From: Sipunculus nudus
Taxonomy: Eukaryota > Annelida > Sipuncula > Golfingiida > Sipunculidae
Reading direction: 5' to 3'
NCBI GenBank assembly: GCA_026874595.1
Contig: CM049317.1
Coordinates: forward strand, 47,020,401 to 47,084,400
Length of the DNA stretch: 64,000 nucleotides
The translations under genes were made by a program, and so were the position numbers. The notes beneath the pieces are model-generated. The model did no database searches. It was not told the origin of the DNA and saw only the letters and a program-made list of their open reading frames with translations. Position 1 is the first letter of the stretch. Each line of letters begins with the position of its first letter. Shown here piece after piece: positions 1 through 13,689 of this stretch.

Positions 1-707
1 TATGATCTGTGCCTTGTTAACAGATGTTCATATCTTTAAAGGTCTCAAAAATAGAGAAAAAAATTCATAAAAAAAAACAAACAAATACAGGTGGTCCCAC
101 CAGTCTGCAGAAACTGATAAAACACTCCGTGATCAATATCCATGCAAACAATTATGGTGTTCTCTGCATTAGTTGTTCAGATACTTTAGCTTTTGTATCA
201 AATTTTCCATTATTCTGAGCTGTACTTTGGAGTGCCATAGCTCAAAGGATATGGGTAACAGAGACCTAATTTCAGGTTTCCATGGAGACTTTTTATGGGT
301 CTCCCTGTGTGTCAAGAATGAAGATTCTAGGTCCAGTTGTTATGATTTGTGCCCTGTTAACAGATGTTCATATCTTTAAAGGTCTTAACAATAGAGAAAA
401 AAAATTCATAAAAAACCCAAACAAATACAGGTGGTCCCACCAGTCTGCAGAAACTGATAAAACACTCCATGATCAATATCCATGCAAACAATTATGGTGA
501 TCTCTGCATTAGTTGTTCAGATACTTTAGCTTTTGTATCAAATTTTCCATTATTCTGAGCTGTACTTTGGAGTACCATAGCTCAAAGGATATGGGTAACA
601 GAGACCTAATTTCAGGTTTTCATAAAGACTTTTCATGGGTCTCCCCGTATGTCAAGAATGAAGATTCTAGGTCCAGTCGTTACGGTTTGTACCCTGTTGA
701 CAGATAA
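1..707 (+). repeat. 340-bp tandem unit array (left end cut by window)
   Basis: Two full units and the start of a third. The phrase beginning TATGATYTGTGCC occurs at 1 and 341, and a variant (TACGGTTTGTACC) at 681. GGATATGGGTAAC occurs at 247 and 587. All give a period of 340 bp with high identity. The short ORFs here recur at the same period in adjacent units and are repeat artefacts. The same unit forms the array at 58736-60230 in the same orientation, so this is a dispersed element rather than a local duplication. Its 5' limit lies outside the window. Confidence 0.93.
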
Positions 708-775
708 CTACGACGGACGACGGACAAAGAGTGATCGCTATAGCTCAGATGACTTACAGTCAGCTGAGCTAAAAA
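708..775 (+). repeat. Hairpin tail of the 340-bp element
   Basis: After the last partial unit comes a GACGGACGACGGAC tract, then AAAGAGTGATCGCTATAGCTC. The end is an interrupted hairpin: AGCTCA (742-747) pairs with TGAGCT (765-770), and inside it TGAC pairs with GTCA. It runs directly into CTAAAAAC. The same tail, slightly diverged, closes the array at 60230-60295. A 3' hairpin plus CTAA resembles the hairpin-CTRR end of Helitrons. That assignment is inference, because no 5' TC end or RepHel protein is visible. Confidence 0.75.
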
Positions 776-2530
776 CACGAACCACTTCTTATAAATGGTC
801 AGATGGTGGAAACAGTGAGAACATACGAATATCACATCTGGGTTCTACAATCGGTGACAAATTCACCTTCGAAAATAATGTAGCAAAGAATTACTAAAAG
901 GCCAACCTATAATAAGAAGTTCTTCTTGAGAAAACTGCACAGGATGAAAATGGACACAAAAATAATGGAACTTTTCTACATGTCAGTAATACAGTCTGTA
1001 CTTACATTTTGTATTGCAGGCTGGTTTGGAAATTACAGTTTCCAGTCGAGAAATAAACTTAAGGAATTGTTTCTTTGAGTAAAAAGTTGGGCCTATGGAA
1101 TGTAAAAATGTGGTATGAGCTCTACTGTTGCAATGTCACACGGAAACCAAAGGCTATATTGGTGGCTCCACTCTACGTTTGTCACGGATCTCCTGCTTGG
1201 CCATGCTTGCCTCGGATACACTCTTTTTGGACATGAACTGTCGGGAATGATGCCAAGTGTGTCCTAAGGGGGTCATTTCCCATACTGTCACCTAAAACTT
1301 GAGATAATTCACTGTATTCGGCCCCTCCGCCTTCTATCAAACTATACACAAGTAAAACATAATATGTTGTAAGTAGGGTTTGAAATGAATTTTTGTCTGA
1401 AGTATAAATTCATTCACAATTAAATTTAGTCATGTCATTCCTATAACCTGTAACATTCCTATAATAAAATTCTCCCCTGTCACGGATGTGTTGTTGTGCT
1501 ATCTATTAATATCAAAATGGTTTAGCAAGCCTTCAATATATTAAAGCGCTATTATTATTGATTAAAATACTAACCTGGGTAGGATGTGTTAATATGTATA
1601 ATGGGTGGTACTGGTAGACAAGACAGAATATACCATAACTAAAAATATGATGGGTGGAAACTGCATGAATAGACAGAAAAGTCAGGACAGATAATCTATT
1701 ACTGTCCATATTAGAACTGATATTGTAACGATGCCAAGTATGTCCTAAGGGTAGCATTATCGTGAGTAAACATAAACATTTAGGATTTCGATAAAAAGGT
1801 CTATGACAGCGCAATTTGTCAGACACTACATGGTTTAGATCCCGGAAGTAAACGCGGCCCCTGGTCAACCCGTACCCCGGAGTCTATCTATGGACTAACT
1901 ACACAATAACGGGCAATATGCTAGTATTTAATAATACTCTGTTCTGCGTTTTGTTATAATTAAGCGATATTCGTGAAAGTAAAATGATCGCGAAAATAAG
2001 GCCCCCATAAAAAGGACGTCTCATCTACACAGGTGATTATATACACTACAGGCTCAGCGACAGCGGCAAGCTTTATGGGTTATCCTTGCCTGTAGCGTCA
2101 ATAGCGGAAATGCAAAAGGACTGATGTTATAGATTATTATTATCTTCTGTGTTGTCTGTATAATTTTAGTCAGCATTTAGGAAAAATATCAGATCTTTTA
2201 TATTATCTCTCAACAATGAACAAGCATTTCCACTCCTAAGATGTTCCCTTGGGTCCTGACAAACTGATAAGATTTTGTTATCCGCATGCATATCAAATGG
2301 TAAAATAAATGATAAACTCTTTTCAGGTTAATTCAAGAAAACATCGCGAAAATGGATCCCTTCAAAAACTTTGAATAAATGCACATGAAGCCAACCACTA
2401 TATACTATTATATTCACTTTGTAAATAGAGTTGATAATTATAGGTCTGACAGGTTTCGTTCAGGTATAATATTCCTATCCTGTTTGAATTATCTATATTT
2501 ATCAAATCAAAATTCCACAGGAACCATGAG
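776..2530. other. Unassigned AT-rich stretch
   Basis: No recognisable gene. A short motif GATGCCAAGTRTGTCCTAAG recurs at about 1249 and 1731. The first copy lies in an imperfect palindrome (GGGAATGA ... TCATTTCCC). At 1955-2000 the words GCGATATTCGTGAAAG and GATCGCGAAAATAAG resemble the left end of the MITE at 50060, so a decayed copy may start here, with another CGCGAAAAT word at 2344. The 111-codon minus ORF at 1533-1868 shows no family motif and is probably chance. Confidence 0.4.
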
Positions 2531-2539
2531 GTGATTATT

Positions 2540-3130
2540 GGTCGGAACTGAAAGTTAAAAAGAATCATTCATTAATATTGACAATCGTGTAAACGTGAAA
2601 AAATTTTCTCAGTGGGAAGAATTAAACGTTTTTTTTTTTGTTTAGATCGGTTGTTACACGGTGACAAAGTTTTGCTAAAATCTAATCAAGTTAAAACATA
2701 ACTGAAAAAGTTCAAGTTGAAAGAATACTATGAACAATAGTTATAAAACTAATATATGCGTGGATTTTGTCTATAATCAAACACGGGTTAGATAATCCAT
2801 TGTTAAATAGTTATGGAAAGTTTCGTTAAAATCCAGCAAAACTCTGGTAACTTATCGCATCGACACATAAAATAAAAAAAATGCACAGACATAAGGCAAT
2901 CGCACAGAAAAGCCTGGTGACCTCTAACCTTAAAAAATATGCGTGGATTTTGCCAAGAATGTGATTCAGGTGAGGAACTCTATTTTTTTAATATTCATAA
3001 TGAGTTTCGTGAAATTCCATCAAAGCCCGGCATGTTAATCGCGGCGACACTTGACGTTAACGAACGATTGGAAGGCACGACGGACAGACGGATCGTGGGT
3101 ATACCATACTAAGTTCAGCGTATAGTATAA
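2540..3130 (+). repeat. Diverged tandem-unit element with GACG tract and hairpin end
   Basis: TATGCGTGGATTTTG occurs at 2755 and 2938. Each copy continues into GAAAGTTTCGT/GAGTTTCGTG, then AAATCCA/AAATTCCATC and CGACAC, giving two diverged units about 183 bp apart. Downstream comes CGACGGACAGACGGATCGTGG, then a hairpin in which ATACCATAC (3101-3109) pairs with GTATAGTAT (3120-3128) with one mismatch, then AAAAAT. The order (tandem body, GACGG tract, hairpin, A-rich end) matches the elements ending at 775, 39767 (reversed) and 60295, although the body sequence differs. The 5' limit is uncertain. Confidence 0.65.
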
Positions 3131-3278
3131 AAATATATCAATTAGAAGGAACTGAGAAGATATTAGAAATCAGCAACATTAACACTGTGGACTTTGTGTC
3201 CATGCGCGTAAAAAATAGGATCCGTAAGAAATAGGAGCTGAGATTCCTTACACTTTTTTTGTGTGTGGCCTACAATAA

Positions 3279-3546
3279 GGCAAAAAAGGTATGTTTTTTT
3301 TCAGAAATCAGTGCGGGCAGGCGGTATTTTATTTTTACCTTTTTTGTATGTTACGATAAAAATGTCATATGATCAGTGAAAAGCATGAAAATAACAATTT
3401 TGTTTTGCTAAACAGGTAAAAGCACTACGTAAATTTTATTATTTTTCTTCTTGAAAGATAAAAATCAAATTAAAAATTTTTTATGTTGGGGTTAAAATTG
3501 TCGCGGGCGGTGCCTGAGAACCATATCTTTTATTTATTTTTTTGCC
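3279..3546 (+). mobile_element. Harbinger-like MITE, copy 1
   Basis: Same element as at 35484 and 42614. It starts GGCAAAAAAGGTATG and ends GTGCCTGAGAACCATATCTT...TTTGCC, with subterminal GCGGGCAGGCGG and GCGGGCGG. The left terminal repeat has lost the TTCTCAGGCAC part kept in the other copies. The 3-bp flanks are TAA (left) and TGA (right), compatible with an eroded TWA target duplication. It is about 268 bp with no coding capacity, so any movement would depend on a transposase elsewhere. Confidence 0.82.
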
Positions 3547-5744
3547 TGAACGATAAAAACTAGGCCAATTTTGTCGTGCCATGTGTAACGGTATGGGGAT
3601 ATACAAGATGGCAAGCAGGGACATCTCAGAGCGGTACGATGTATCGGGCAAATAATCCGGACTCTCTTTATTCTTTGGTTCGCGGTCCTCGGACCTAGCA
3701 CAGATACCAGGCTACAGGTCCACCAGGTGCGTTATCTATTGACCGAACAGGCGACAGTAAGATAACCGATATCTCCGGTAAATATGTTTTCCGTTTCCAT
3801 GTGATAAACTGTACAAAACGGTACAAGAATCTAGTACACTGACAATATATAATACCAACAGACCCTTTTTATGGAAGATTTTTTTATCGATTATAAAGAC
3901 AATGCATAAATATACAAACGAAAAAAATGCATTTTATAATGCAGACGTATACATAAAAGAGACCTTACGTTTGGACGTATAAAAGTTAAAGACTAATAAA
4001 AACAGCTGCACACATGGACAAAGTAATTTAAGCTACCAGTTATTCAATATAAACGCTGTTGAGTAATATCTTAAAAAATCAACAGAGTAGGTCGAGAATA
4101 ATATCCAGTAATGAGTTCTTCGTTTGCTTTTTGCAATGTTGTTAAATGTATTTGGCTGTTTATATTTATTCGTGTCTTTACTTGACGGATCATTTATTTG
4201 AGAAAAAATAATGAAAGAAATATTTACATCGTATTGCCTCCCACCCCCCATTGCAAAACCCCGACTGCCTAGTTTTTTGTATCAAGGGATGCAAAACGTA
4301 ATCGTTGACGCTCAACCATAGATTGGAGTGTCAGGCTGTGTGATCAGCACGGCGGCCTCACTGGGATGGCGTATAATATGTCAGGGTTACCACCTTGGGT
4401 ACCTGCACTATGCAACCTGAGAAACTCGACGGGAGCACGAACTAAAATATCCCGTCAACATATTGATAAATATAGCGGAGGTGCATTACAAAATTAACAT
4501 TACTCACTCTAGAAGTAATGTACACGCATATTAATTGTACAAATCACATACTTTTAAATATTTTAAACCGATAAACACAACCTTCAGGTCTTAATATCGT
4601 AAAAAAATCATAAAATGTTCATATTTCAGAAATATTGTGTACGACTAGGTGATTTATACCCACCGCATCACAAAAATATGTTATTGAAAATTACGTTCAT
4701 TATTCAGGGAAAAAAAATATTATTTGATTTAATTATTGTAACTGACATGTCAACCCAAACTGACCTATAAACAGGATCACGTTTATTCCCTGCGTGAGAG
4801 AACCCACACTTTCTTAAATCACTGATTGGCTGGCAAAGAAACCAATGGTTCGACTGACACTTGGGGTTATGACCTGCAGTAGCAGTCTTTTAAACTTAAA
4901 CACAGTTTGCTTATTTTGATATGCTTAGCCCTGTTAATGACACTTAATTAGTACAAGCCAGAGAGACCTAATTTGCTATTGTTGACCTGGATCCATAAGC
5001 TCCGTCATCGTCCGAGGATGACACTTACAGACTGATTTTTAACATCGAAATCCTTTTTTTTTTACCTGAAAAAAAGTTTAAGAGTTAAAAAAGAGGAAGG
5101 AGACAAAATCAGACCATGATGTGAATTCCTGTTATACAACTGTCACTTCCATTTTTATTCCAGTCAAAATTGTTCTTCCCAAACTGTTTTTGACCATTTC
5201 TCAAAACATTATTTCAGTTGATTATATTTTCTTCAAAGGGGTATTTCTCACAAACTATCGGAGATAAAGCCTTCAAAGTTTGCACAAATGTTTAATATTT
5301 TCAATTTAAAATTTAAGTAGAAGGAAAGATGACAGACATGCAATAAAAAACGCCGAGAGATATCTGCGTATATTTTAAGACGATGTTATTGTTGAAAGCA
5401 TATACTTTCTACCAGATGTGCGATACATCAATTTTTGTGAAAATAATAATTTGCTTTGAATCTTAAAAATCTTCGGACCAACAACAAAAATTATATTTAT
5501 TTATAGCAATCCATATTGAGGATATTTTGAAGATTCAAAATATGTATGTTTTATGCAGACTTAAAGTTATTTCAGTGCATATTTAAAAGCTACACTGAAC
5601 ATAGGTAGTTTTACAAAATAAGAATCTTAAAGGGAGCTATTCTGATATCTGGCATCTATTAAGTAAAGACAATCCCTTGAACCATTTATAAAAAAAAATT
5701 GTCTAGAAAATGCCGATCCCACAACACACAAGATGTTCGTTCTG
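3547..5744. other. Unassigned AT-rich stretch
   Basis: I see no repeat family or gene here. ORFs are short and AT-driven, for example 4033-4251 on the minus strand. Confidence 0.5.
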
Positions 5745-6135
5745 TTTATATTCACTTGTTTATAACAAGGTGTACCCGCAAAAAAAAAATTAAATTCCAC
5801 TTGGGTATCACAAGGTGTACCCGCAAAAAAAAAATCAAAGTTCCACTTGTTTATCACAAGGTGTACCTGCAAAAAAAATCAAAATTCCACTAGTTTATCA
5901 CAAGATGTACCCGCAAAAAAAAATAAAAATTCCACTTGTTTATCACAAGGTGTACCCGCAAAAAAAAATCAAAGTTCCACTTGTTTATCACAAGGTGTAC
6001 CTGCAAAAAAATAAAATTCACTTGTTTATCACAAGGGGTACCCGCAAAAAAAATAATCAAAATTCCACTTGTTTATCACAAGGGGTATCCCCCCCCCCCC
6101 AAAAAAAAAAAAAAATCAAAATTCCACTTGTTTAG
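5745..6135 (+). repeat. 45-bp minisatellite, about 8.5 copies
   Basis: TATCACAAGG recurs at 5761 (as TATAACAAGG), 5806, 5852, 5896, 5941, 5986, 6027 and 6074, spaced 41-47 bp. Each unit reads roughly CCACTTGTTTATCACAAGG, TGTACCCGC, then a poly-A run of 6-14 bases. Length differences between units come mostly from the A run. The last unit carries a 12-base C run (6089-6100). Lysine-rich ORFs across it on both strands, including a 106-codon one, follow from the repeat and are not genes. Confidence 0.95.
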
Positions 6136-7379
6136 CGGTTTCATGAACGCTAACTAGGAATATTCACATATGTGCATTTATACGTTTGCTCAAATGAACC
6201 TGGGAATAAGGGCCGAATAAGTGAATACAAACACGGGTTGCAGAGCATCCCATAATAAGGATCCCTACATGGATGAAAACTTGCTTTTCTGAGAATACAA
6301 ATTTCTAGTGACTATTATAATTTTAAGCTGCAAAGTCATGTTAAAATCTGCACACCATTTATAGGCCATGAAGGTATGGAGGTATAAAGGAAAAGTAAAG
6401 CAAAACGGATGTCTAATATTGTTTCATCCATCCTCATGCTTCTGTTATAATGTGAACAAACAATCACAAACGCAAACACACACACAGGAACGGGAGGCAA
6501 TAAAAGATCAAACGTAGGTATGGAGTATAAGTAAACACAGGAAGCAAAGTGGTTCACAGACAAACCAACTAACAAACCAGCCTACAGCGATGAGAACGAC
6601 AGGCTGAGTACGAAATAATAAGTTCGTAAAACCCAAAAGAAGATAAATATAAAACATAACGTCATTACATGGTTAACGTTTTAACATCAATGTTTCATTA
6701 CAGAAAGTACTTCCGCAATATTACCTTACTATGCAGATCGTTTGCACAGTAAAAGACTGAATAGGGTTTTTACCCTTTTTTAGGTTAATTAGATCACTGT
6801 ATGTTTTTCCACATGGATTGATTCAATAAGGACGAGAATACAGGCAGCCGACAATGATTACGGCAATGCAGACCCAAATCAACGTGACTGAGCAACCAAT
6901 TACGGCGCTAAAGATAAAAGCAATATTTACAGGCAGCTTTTCAACAAAACAGATACGTTTCCATAGAAACGACTCGAAATCAATTTATCAGACGGGATGT
7001 TTAGCGAGAAATCTTTTTATATAATTTCAACGAAATTAGAGCCCCAAAGGAGAAACTGTTTCTCTTATGTATCCGATCGATTGCGGCGGGTCTGGCGTGC
7101 CAGGTACACCCGCACTCCGCTGCCGGCTTCACCGAGATGTGACGTTTATCATACCACTGTTATTATGGCAGTGAAGGCCAGCATATATAGCTGGATACAG
7201 ACTGATCCAAAGCTGCCGCAGCCAATGATCGGGCTGTTGTTTATTTAGTATTCTTGGGTTTATTTCAAGATATTAGTGATAACTCTGTATTATTACGGAA
7301 TAGTAAAATCAATTTTAAGAAATTATTGATAACTCTATTCATGTATTAACTAAGTATTCTCAGTTTTGTTTCATGAAAT
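6136..7379. other. Unassigned stretch
   Basis: No recognisable gene. An 83-codon plus ORF at 6997-7248 covers a slightly GC-richer patch (7070-7145, several CpG). Its product matches no family I know, and there is no splice or promoter support. The rest is AT-rich and unremarkable. Confidence 0.4.
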
Positions 7380-8035
7380 GGTTTATGGTTTCCCCATAAG
7401 TCATGTTTCTCTAATGGTTTCCCCGCGAGTCATGTATCTCTCATAGTATCCCCGTGAGTAACGTATATCTGATGATATCCCCGTAAGTCAAATATCTCTA
7501 ATGGTTTCCCCGTTAGTCACGTATCTTTGATGGTATCCCCGTAAGTCATGTATCTCAAATGGTTTCCCCGTGAGTCGCGTGCCTCTGATGGTATCCCCGT
7601 AAGACATGTATCTCTAATGGTTTCCCGACGAGTCACGTATCTCTGATGGTATTCCCTTGAGTCATGTATCTCTAATGGTTTCCCCGTGAGTCACTTATAT
7701 CTGATGGCTTTCCGTGAGTCATGTATCTCTAATGGTTTCCCCGTGAGTAACTTATTTCTGCTGCTATTCCCATGAGTCACGCACCTCTACGTGTCTTTAA
7801 CGTTTTTTTCCATGAGCCACGTATTTCTGATGGGATCCCCGTGGGTCACGTATATCTGATGGTATCCCCGTAATTCATGTATCTTTAATGGTTTCCCCGT
7901 GAGTCACGTATCTTTGATGGTATCCCCGTGAGTCACGTATATCTGATGGTATCCCCGTGAGTCACGTACATCTGATGGTATCCCCGTGAATCACGTGTCT
8001 CTAATGGTTTCCCCGTGTATCTCTGACGGTAACCT
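7380..8035 (+). repeat. 29-bp minisatellite with AP-1-like core, about 22 copies
   Basis: The unit is ATGGTWTCCCCGTGAGTCA followed by CGTATCTCTR, 29 bp. Alternating types (ATGGTTTCC after CTCTA, ATGGTATCC after CTCTG) give a partial 58-bp dimer. Seven units carry a perfect TGAGTCA at 7658, 7687, 7715, 7773, 7900, 7929 and 7958. Others have GAGTAA, GAGTCG or AATCA variants. The period is not a multiple of three, so no long frame stays open. Confidence 0.92.
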
Positions 8036-11030
8036 GAGTAACGTAACTATTCCCCTGCTTAGGAAGTACGGTATATTTAAGTAAAAGTTCATGAAATATC
8101 AACATTATATTTATGATATAATGAATACTTTATGAATTTTTTATTAGAGATGTTACGTGAAACACAAACTATTTTCCTTCTTTAAAGGGCAGTCAATAAC
8201 AGTTTATAAAAAGAACCTCAAAATCATAAAGATAAGACATCCCTTTTACCAAAATGACTGTATAACCAATCAACAGTAGATAAGACCCTCAGACTTCTTT
8301 CTGTTTAGATGTGTGGTTCATTTAAGTAAAAATTTTGGAAAAATGCAAATAAACTGCGGCAATGCAAATTTTAGACCTTCTTATATGACTTTTATGGCTA
8401 TCCTAATAAACCTGAATCAAATCAAACAATTTTAATTAAATTGAACGAGGAACTGTAAACGCTTAAAAATAGATGAAAACCTTTAGACAACAACCCACAT
8501 TTATATTTACAGCTTTCTTTGTATTCCGAGTCTTGTGGTCGGGTGACATGGTAGCTGCCATGGACTGCTAACGCCGTTTTGAGTTAAATTTTTCAATATT
8601 TACGTGACAAAAGTAACCTGCATTTTTAAAATGTGCTATTAAGTGCATGCGACCAATGACCATGACTTTGGTCTACATCCATTTATCTAAACTTGCCACT
8701 CAGGCAGACGAAAACCTCCGGTGCGATGGGCTGAGGAACAAAAGTGTTACTGTATAAAGAATGATCTTCAAACAAAACTAGCTTATATACACCAAAGCAT
8801 ATTTTACACAGTTTATTTTGAAAAGTGTACACATCACTGGACAAGAGAGATCTAAGAAGACTCAATCGTCAGAAGTCAGACATATGTGTAGGCTGGCCAG
8901 ATTAACCTGTTTTTTGTGTGTGTGGGGGACTGCCGTTTTTCAATAAAGAGAGATTTGATGTATAGAGAAAACGAAGATGAAGGAATTCCATTAAACATTT
9001 ATTACTAATGGAAAAAAATTGTGAAAAAGTTTTGATATTTATTATGTCAAAACTTATCAAAGAAGAAAATATATATAAAAGAAAACTCTCTTTTCTGTGA
9101 ATTTTAGAAGAATAAGTCTAAATATCATTGATGCATTTGTGTAAATAGATATGTATGGATAGATATGTGGGCTCATTATACATTTCTATATCTAAACTTT
9201 GAATTAATGTTTGCTGGATAGTAGAGATAACTGTTAAAGGGCTGCATTTTGGAAATGGATTTTTATTTAAATTTGGACATTAAAGATATGCATGATAAAA
9301 ATTTTATCTTGAATTAGGAAACTATCATTTGACCAAGCTTTAAAAACATTATTTACTTGATAAATCACATAATCTTGAACATCTGAGATAAAGAGGTTTG
9401 AAAGACAAAACTTTTCATGGCTCATTGTATCACGTGCGGTATATCTTGATCTTAAAACATATAAACTACCAAAGGAATAATTGTAATGAACACAAATAGT
9501 AATACAGCACTGTACAAAATATTATCATCTCATACATACATTATCTTATTACGACGTTCCTGCACATCTTTCATTGCTTTCATTCCTGCACAGAGAGTTT
9601 ACAAATGCCACAGAATGAAAACTAATGTATATGTCCCTGCAGTGTGTGAATCAGAAAAGATGAAATTACACACAATATATAAGCTTTATAGGATAAAATG
9701 TTCATTTGTGCATACATATAAAAGGCAATTTGCCGTTTAAATTCAAACAAACTAAAAGCAACCCTGCACCGTTAACGTCCAAGGAAATCTGTTTGTATTT
9801 AACGGGTATATCTATCAAACGCCATGGATCCTGGCATGCCAGGCACACTGTAATTAGAACTTATACCATAGTTATAACAGACTTTTTATCGCTCTTATAC
9901 TTTCCCAAGTAAAACAACACACAGACAAAGGACAACCTAACTTTCAAGACATTTGAAATAAATCTTAGAATATGAAAAACTATATATATGTCAGATTTTA
10001 TATGTAAAATAATAAATGTAAGATTATATATGTAAGATTATATTTGCACGATTATGCGAGAGTATACGCAAAATCATAATTTTTAAGAAATGAATGGCAG
10101 TAGACAAGGTGATTAGCTTTAATGAAATGTAAGAATTCAAGAAGCGTTGTCTATAGCACATTTAAGTAACGTAAATGTTATTACAGGCTTATTTACAGTG
10201 GCTTAAAGTCATGAAATATAGATTTTCATACACCAATTTTGACTCCACCCGAAAATATCTCTGATGGTAAAAATTTTAATTTTGAAATACAGTATGAATG
10301 TACAGATTGTTTTCTTTTAAAACAAACAAATAATGGAAAATATTTAAAAAAATGTCACTTGGCCTCGACAGCGACAAACGAATTATAGCCGTAACATAAA
10401 ATGGAAAGGAAGACTTTGAAAGAAAAAAGAAACATCATATGATGGTGTTCAAGTTTGCCTACTGAAATGATATGAATTGTCCTCATCTAATCCTTTACAA
10501 GATATCAACAAGGTCTATTTTGAACTCGTTAAGGTGCGCGTAATGTTGCTAACGGACAAACCAAACAACCAAGGGTAAAACATATTACCTCTCGCCACCT
10601 GGCGATGGTAAAACCATGAAGCGTGTACATGTAGCATTTGAAAATTTCTTTTGAATAACTGTCATTTTTTCTTACTACTCTTCTGACTTACATTAGCAAT
10701 TTTTTATACCTATTATGTAACGGCCATTTTTTGAACAGCTTTGAACAATAGCTCGTTGAGATGATGACAAATGAACTAATGACCATTGTTATAAGAAAGT
10801 TACACCTGCTGACCAAGCAAAATTATACGTAAGTGCTCACGATGCCAGTCGCATGGAGCCCTCTGTTGGACAGGTAGTAAACTACCTTAAAAACCCACTA
10901 ATATTTATGATGGGTTATATGATACACGGAGGCACTAAAAACGTTCATCACTCCTACATATGTGCTTTTGATATGTTGCGCATACACATGTACACATACA
11001 CAAACACGGGCAATCCCAATCAATTGAACG
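8036..11030. other. Unassigned AT-rich stretch
   Basis: No gene or repeat family recognised. Short ORFs (8683-8865 minus, 9486-9740 plus) have no motif support. At 9980-10050 a 14-bp phrase near TAAGATTATATATG is repeated two or three times. CATGGTAGCTGCCATG at about 8549 is a small inverted repeat. Confidence 0.45.
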
Positions 11031-11335
<305 letters not shown>

Positions 11336-13689
11336 AATTATAACCTCTAATTATACGTGGAACAAATAATAATTCACACATTTTACAGGAATCTTTTTCA
11401 CATCCGAGTATTTTCTACCTCTTTTTTTGGTTTCATGAATAATAGGCCTATTTATTTCAAATCACTTAACAATGTTTTTATTGTTTACAAGATAAAATTT
11501 CACCCCCAAAATATCTCAAGATGAAATTTCTCAAGTTATTCAAGTTCCTGCTGGACTTTACGCTCCCGAGGCAGCGGAAATCTTGCGCTTCTAAAGAGGC
11601 AACCGATTTTCACGCTGCCAGCTTTGACCGTTTATGATATATTTAGACACCTGATGGCGGTTCGTTTTCCACTGAAATAAACGTGCGTATGATGTGACAA
11701 GCAGCCAATCAGATGCCAATAAACAAACACTCGACAGTCATCCTGTCTCCGCCCATTGCTGCGCTTCAAGCGCCGCTTATTGAGTTTCCGGTCGAATTTA
11801 AATTGCTCTTTCTGCATTCTTGCATCATCGACCGATTCGATTATGACATTATGACTGTGTTAGCGTAGCCATGTATCTGTTGTCTGCAGAACTGAAACCA
11901 GCAAGCGAGGTGTGCACGCAGCCTTTGTTGTTACGTTTCGTTTGAATTAAAGCTCACCGGCCGAGCATCCTATGTGCCCAAGGCCCTAAGCAAACCACGT
12001 CAGGGGCAATTCTCTCTGAGCCTGTGGCCTGTTCAGACGGTTACGCTGGGGAATGAGCTGTCAGTCAAAAAGAAATTAATATGATTGGCTCTGTGTATTC
12101 CTCGCTTGGCTTTGTCTTCCAGCACAAGGTCTCATCTGATTGGACAAAAATACAGTGCTCCCCTCTGGTGTTGCAATTCAGGATACGAGGTCATAACAAA
12201 CAGCGCCTTACGATATAGGTAGTAGCCCTATAGGTAAAGCGCTGTGTAAAGAGCGTAGCTGGACTTGTAACAATCATTTGACGCTTTGCTTCTGATCAGT
12301 TGAACGGGAATATTTCATAACATTACAAATTACGGTAGCTGTAAATGTTCGTCCTAACGCGGTTTACTTACTCCTGTACACAAGTCGAAAAACCGTGCAG
12401 AGGTAGCCCTGACAACCCGACTCAGTAGGCAATAGGATAATTGGGCTGGTAAGCCTACTCGAGTCGTGATACAAGTTATCTCTAGAAAATGTATCGCAGT
12501 GGACTTATATCAGGTTGCATTCATGTCGTGGTAAACGGCCCATAATCTCAATATTATGCTAAAAATAATGAACTTACACAATAGTATACATGTGAGCTGA
12601 AAACCAAAACTGAAACATCGTCTCCATGGACACGGGTCATTTCCTGTTTCGCCTGCAAGCTGCCTGCGTCCTGTAACCCGTGCGAGCCATGCTTGTGTTC
12701 ATGCGGTCATAAATTCAACAAACACGCCAAAGGGTTTACCAATGTGCTGTGTTAAAACGGAACTTTTCTCGCTCATGTTTGGTATTATTAGAAAGTACAC
12801 AAAACATGCTAACGATTGGTCTGGTTTATGTTGATTGACAGTGTACCTGTAGGCCACAAAGCGTTGTCAGAAATGACGAAAATATTTGCATCTTCATTAA
12901 TGCGTTCCTCTGACATAGATGTCATGACACTCTGGCGCTATAGTAATCTGGTCGTAATGCCAGAGGGTCGATATGACGCTAGTGCAGGGGGCGATCAGTG
13001 CCGCAATACATAAACAAAACGCGCACGCCACCTGTCGGTTGACCGCGCAATTTAACAAATCAAGATTTTTGAAGCCTCCAACCGATGTTTCTTCCGTGTT
13101 TCTTCTTTCACGTTTCTTCTTCTTGTGTGAGAATTTTCCGCGCTTGGGCATGATCGGGTCTTGTTTTTGTACACAGATATACATGAACTCTGTTTACTCA
13201 CACAGAGAACCATAATAACATATAAAACAAGTGAACTGGAGATATCAAGCCCGTGTTTAGGGATGGTTTTGCTGGGAAACTTTTGTATTCAGCCAAAATT
13301 AGCAAAGAACGTGGCACATTATTGCAATTGAAAACGAACCTTACATGAACGGACCGGCGACGAATAATAGTCCATGACTATATAGCTCAGATTACCTCTT
13401 GTCAACCTACCTAAATCATAACTGATTTAAATATGTGAATAAATGGTTTAAATAGTATTTCGATAACGACCGGTGGCAATTTTGCGCCCCCATGTCATAA
13501 ACACGTGGATATAAACAAAGGGACAAACTGTAAAAAGTGGGATCGGTTCTCTTTTGCTCTAAACTTATAGTTGTTTTACAAACGTCAAATATCGGAATGT
13601 GTCTCAACACCAAAGTTGACAGGGTTCTTACATCAGTGATAAGTAACACATATTTGAAGACTGAATCAAACTATGACCGGTATATACGG
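11336..13689. other. GC- and CpG-richer unique DNA; possible regulatory region
   Basis: From about 11540 to 13180 the composition is less AT-rich than its neighbours and contains many CpGs. CCAAT-box cores lie at GCCAATCAG (about 11703), TGATTGGCT (about 12080) and TGATTGGAC (about 12138). This would fit a promoter or first-exon region, but no TATA box, initiator, exon or polyadenylation context can be tied together. ORFs here (12816-13013, 12897-13184, 12973-13215) overlap on both strands and match nothing known. I treat this as composition evidence only. Confidence 0.25.

Noticed and set aside
1533-1868. 111-codon minus ORF as a gene
   Set aside because: No conserved motif; length is within chance for an AT-rich window with this many frames.
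5815-6135. 106-codon lysine-rich ORF
   Set aside because: Direct read-through of the 45-bp minisatellite; the same peptide repeats appear in three frames.
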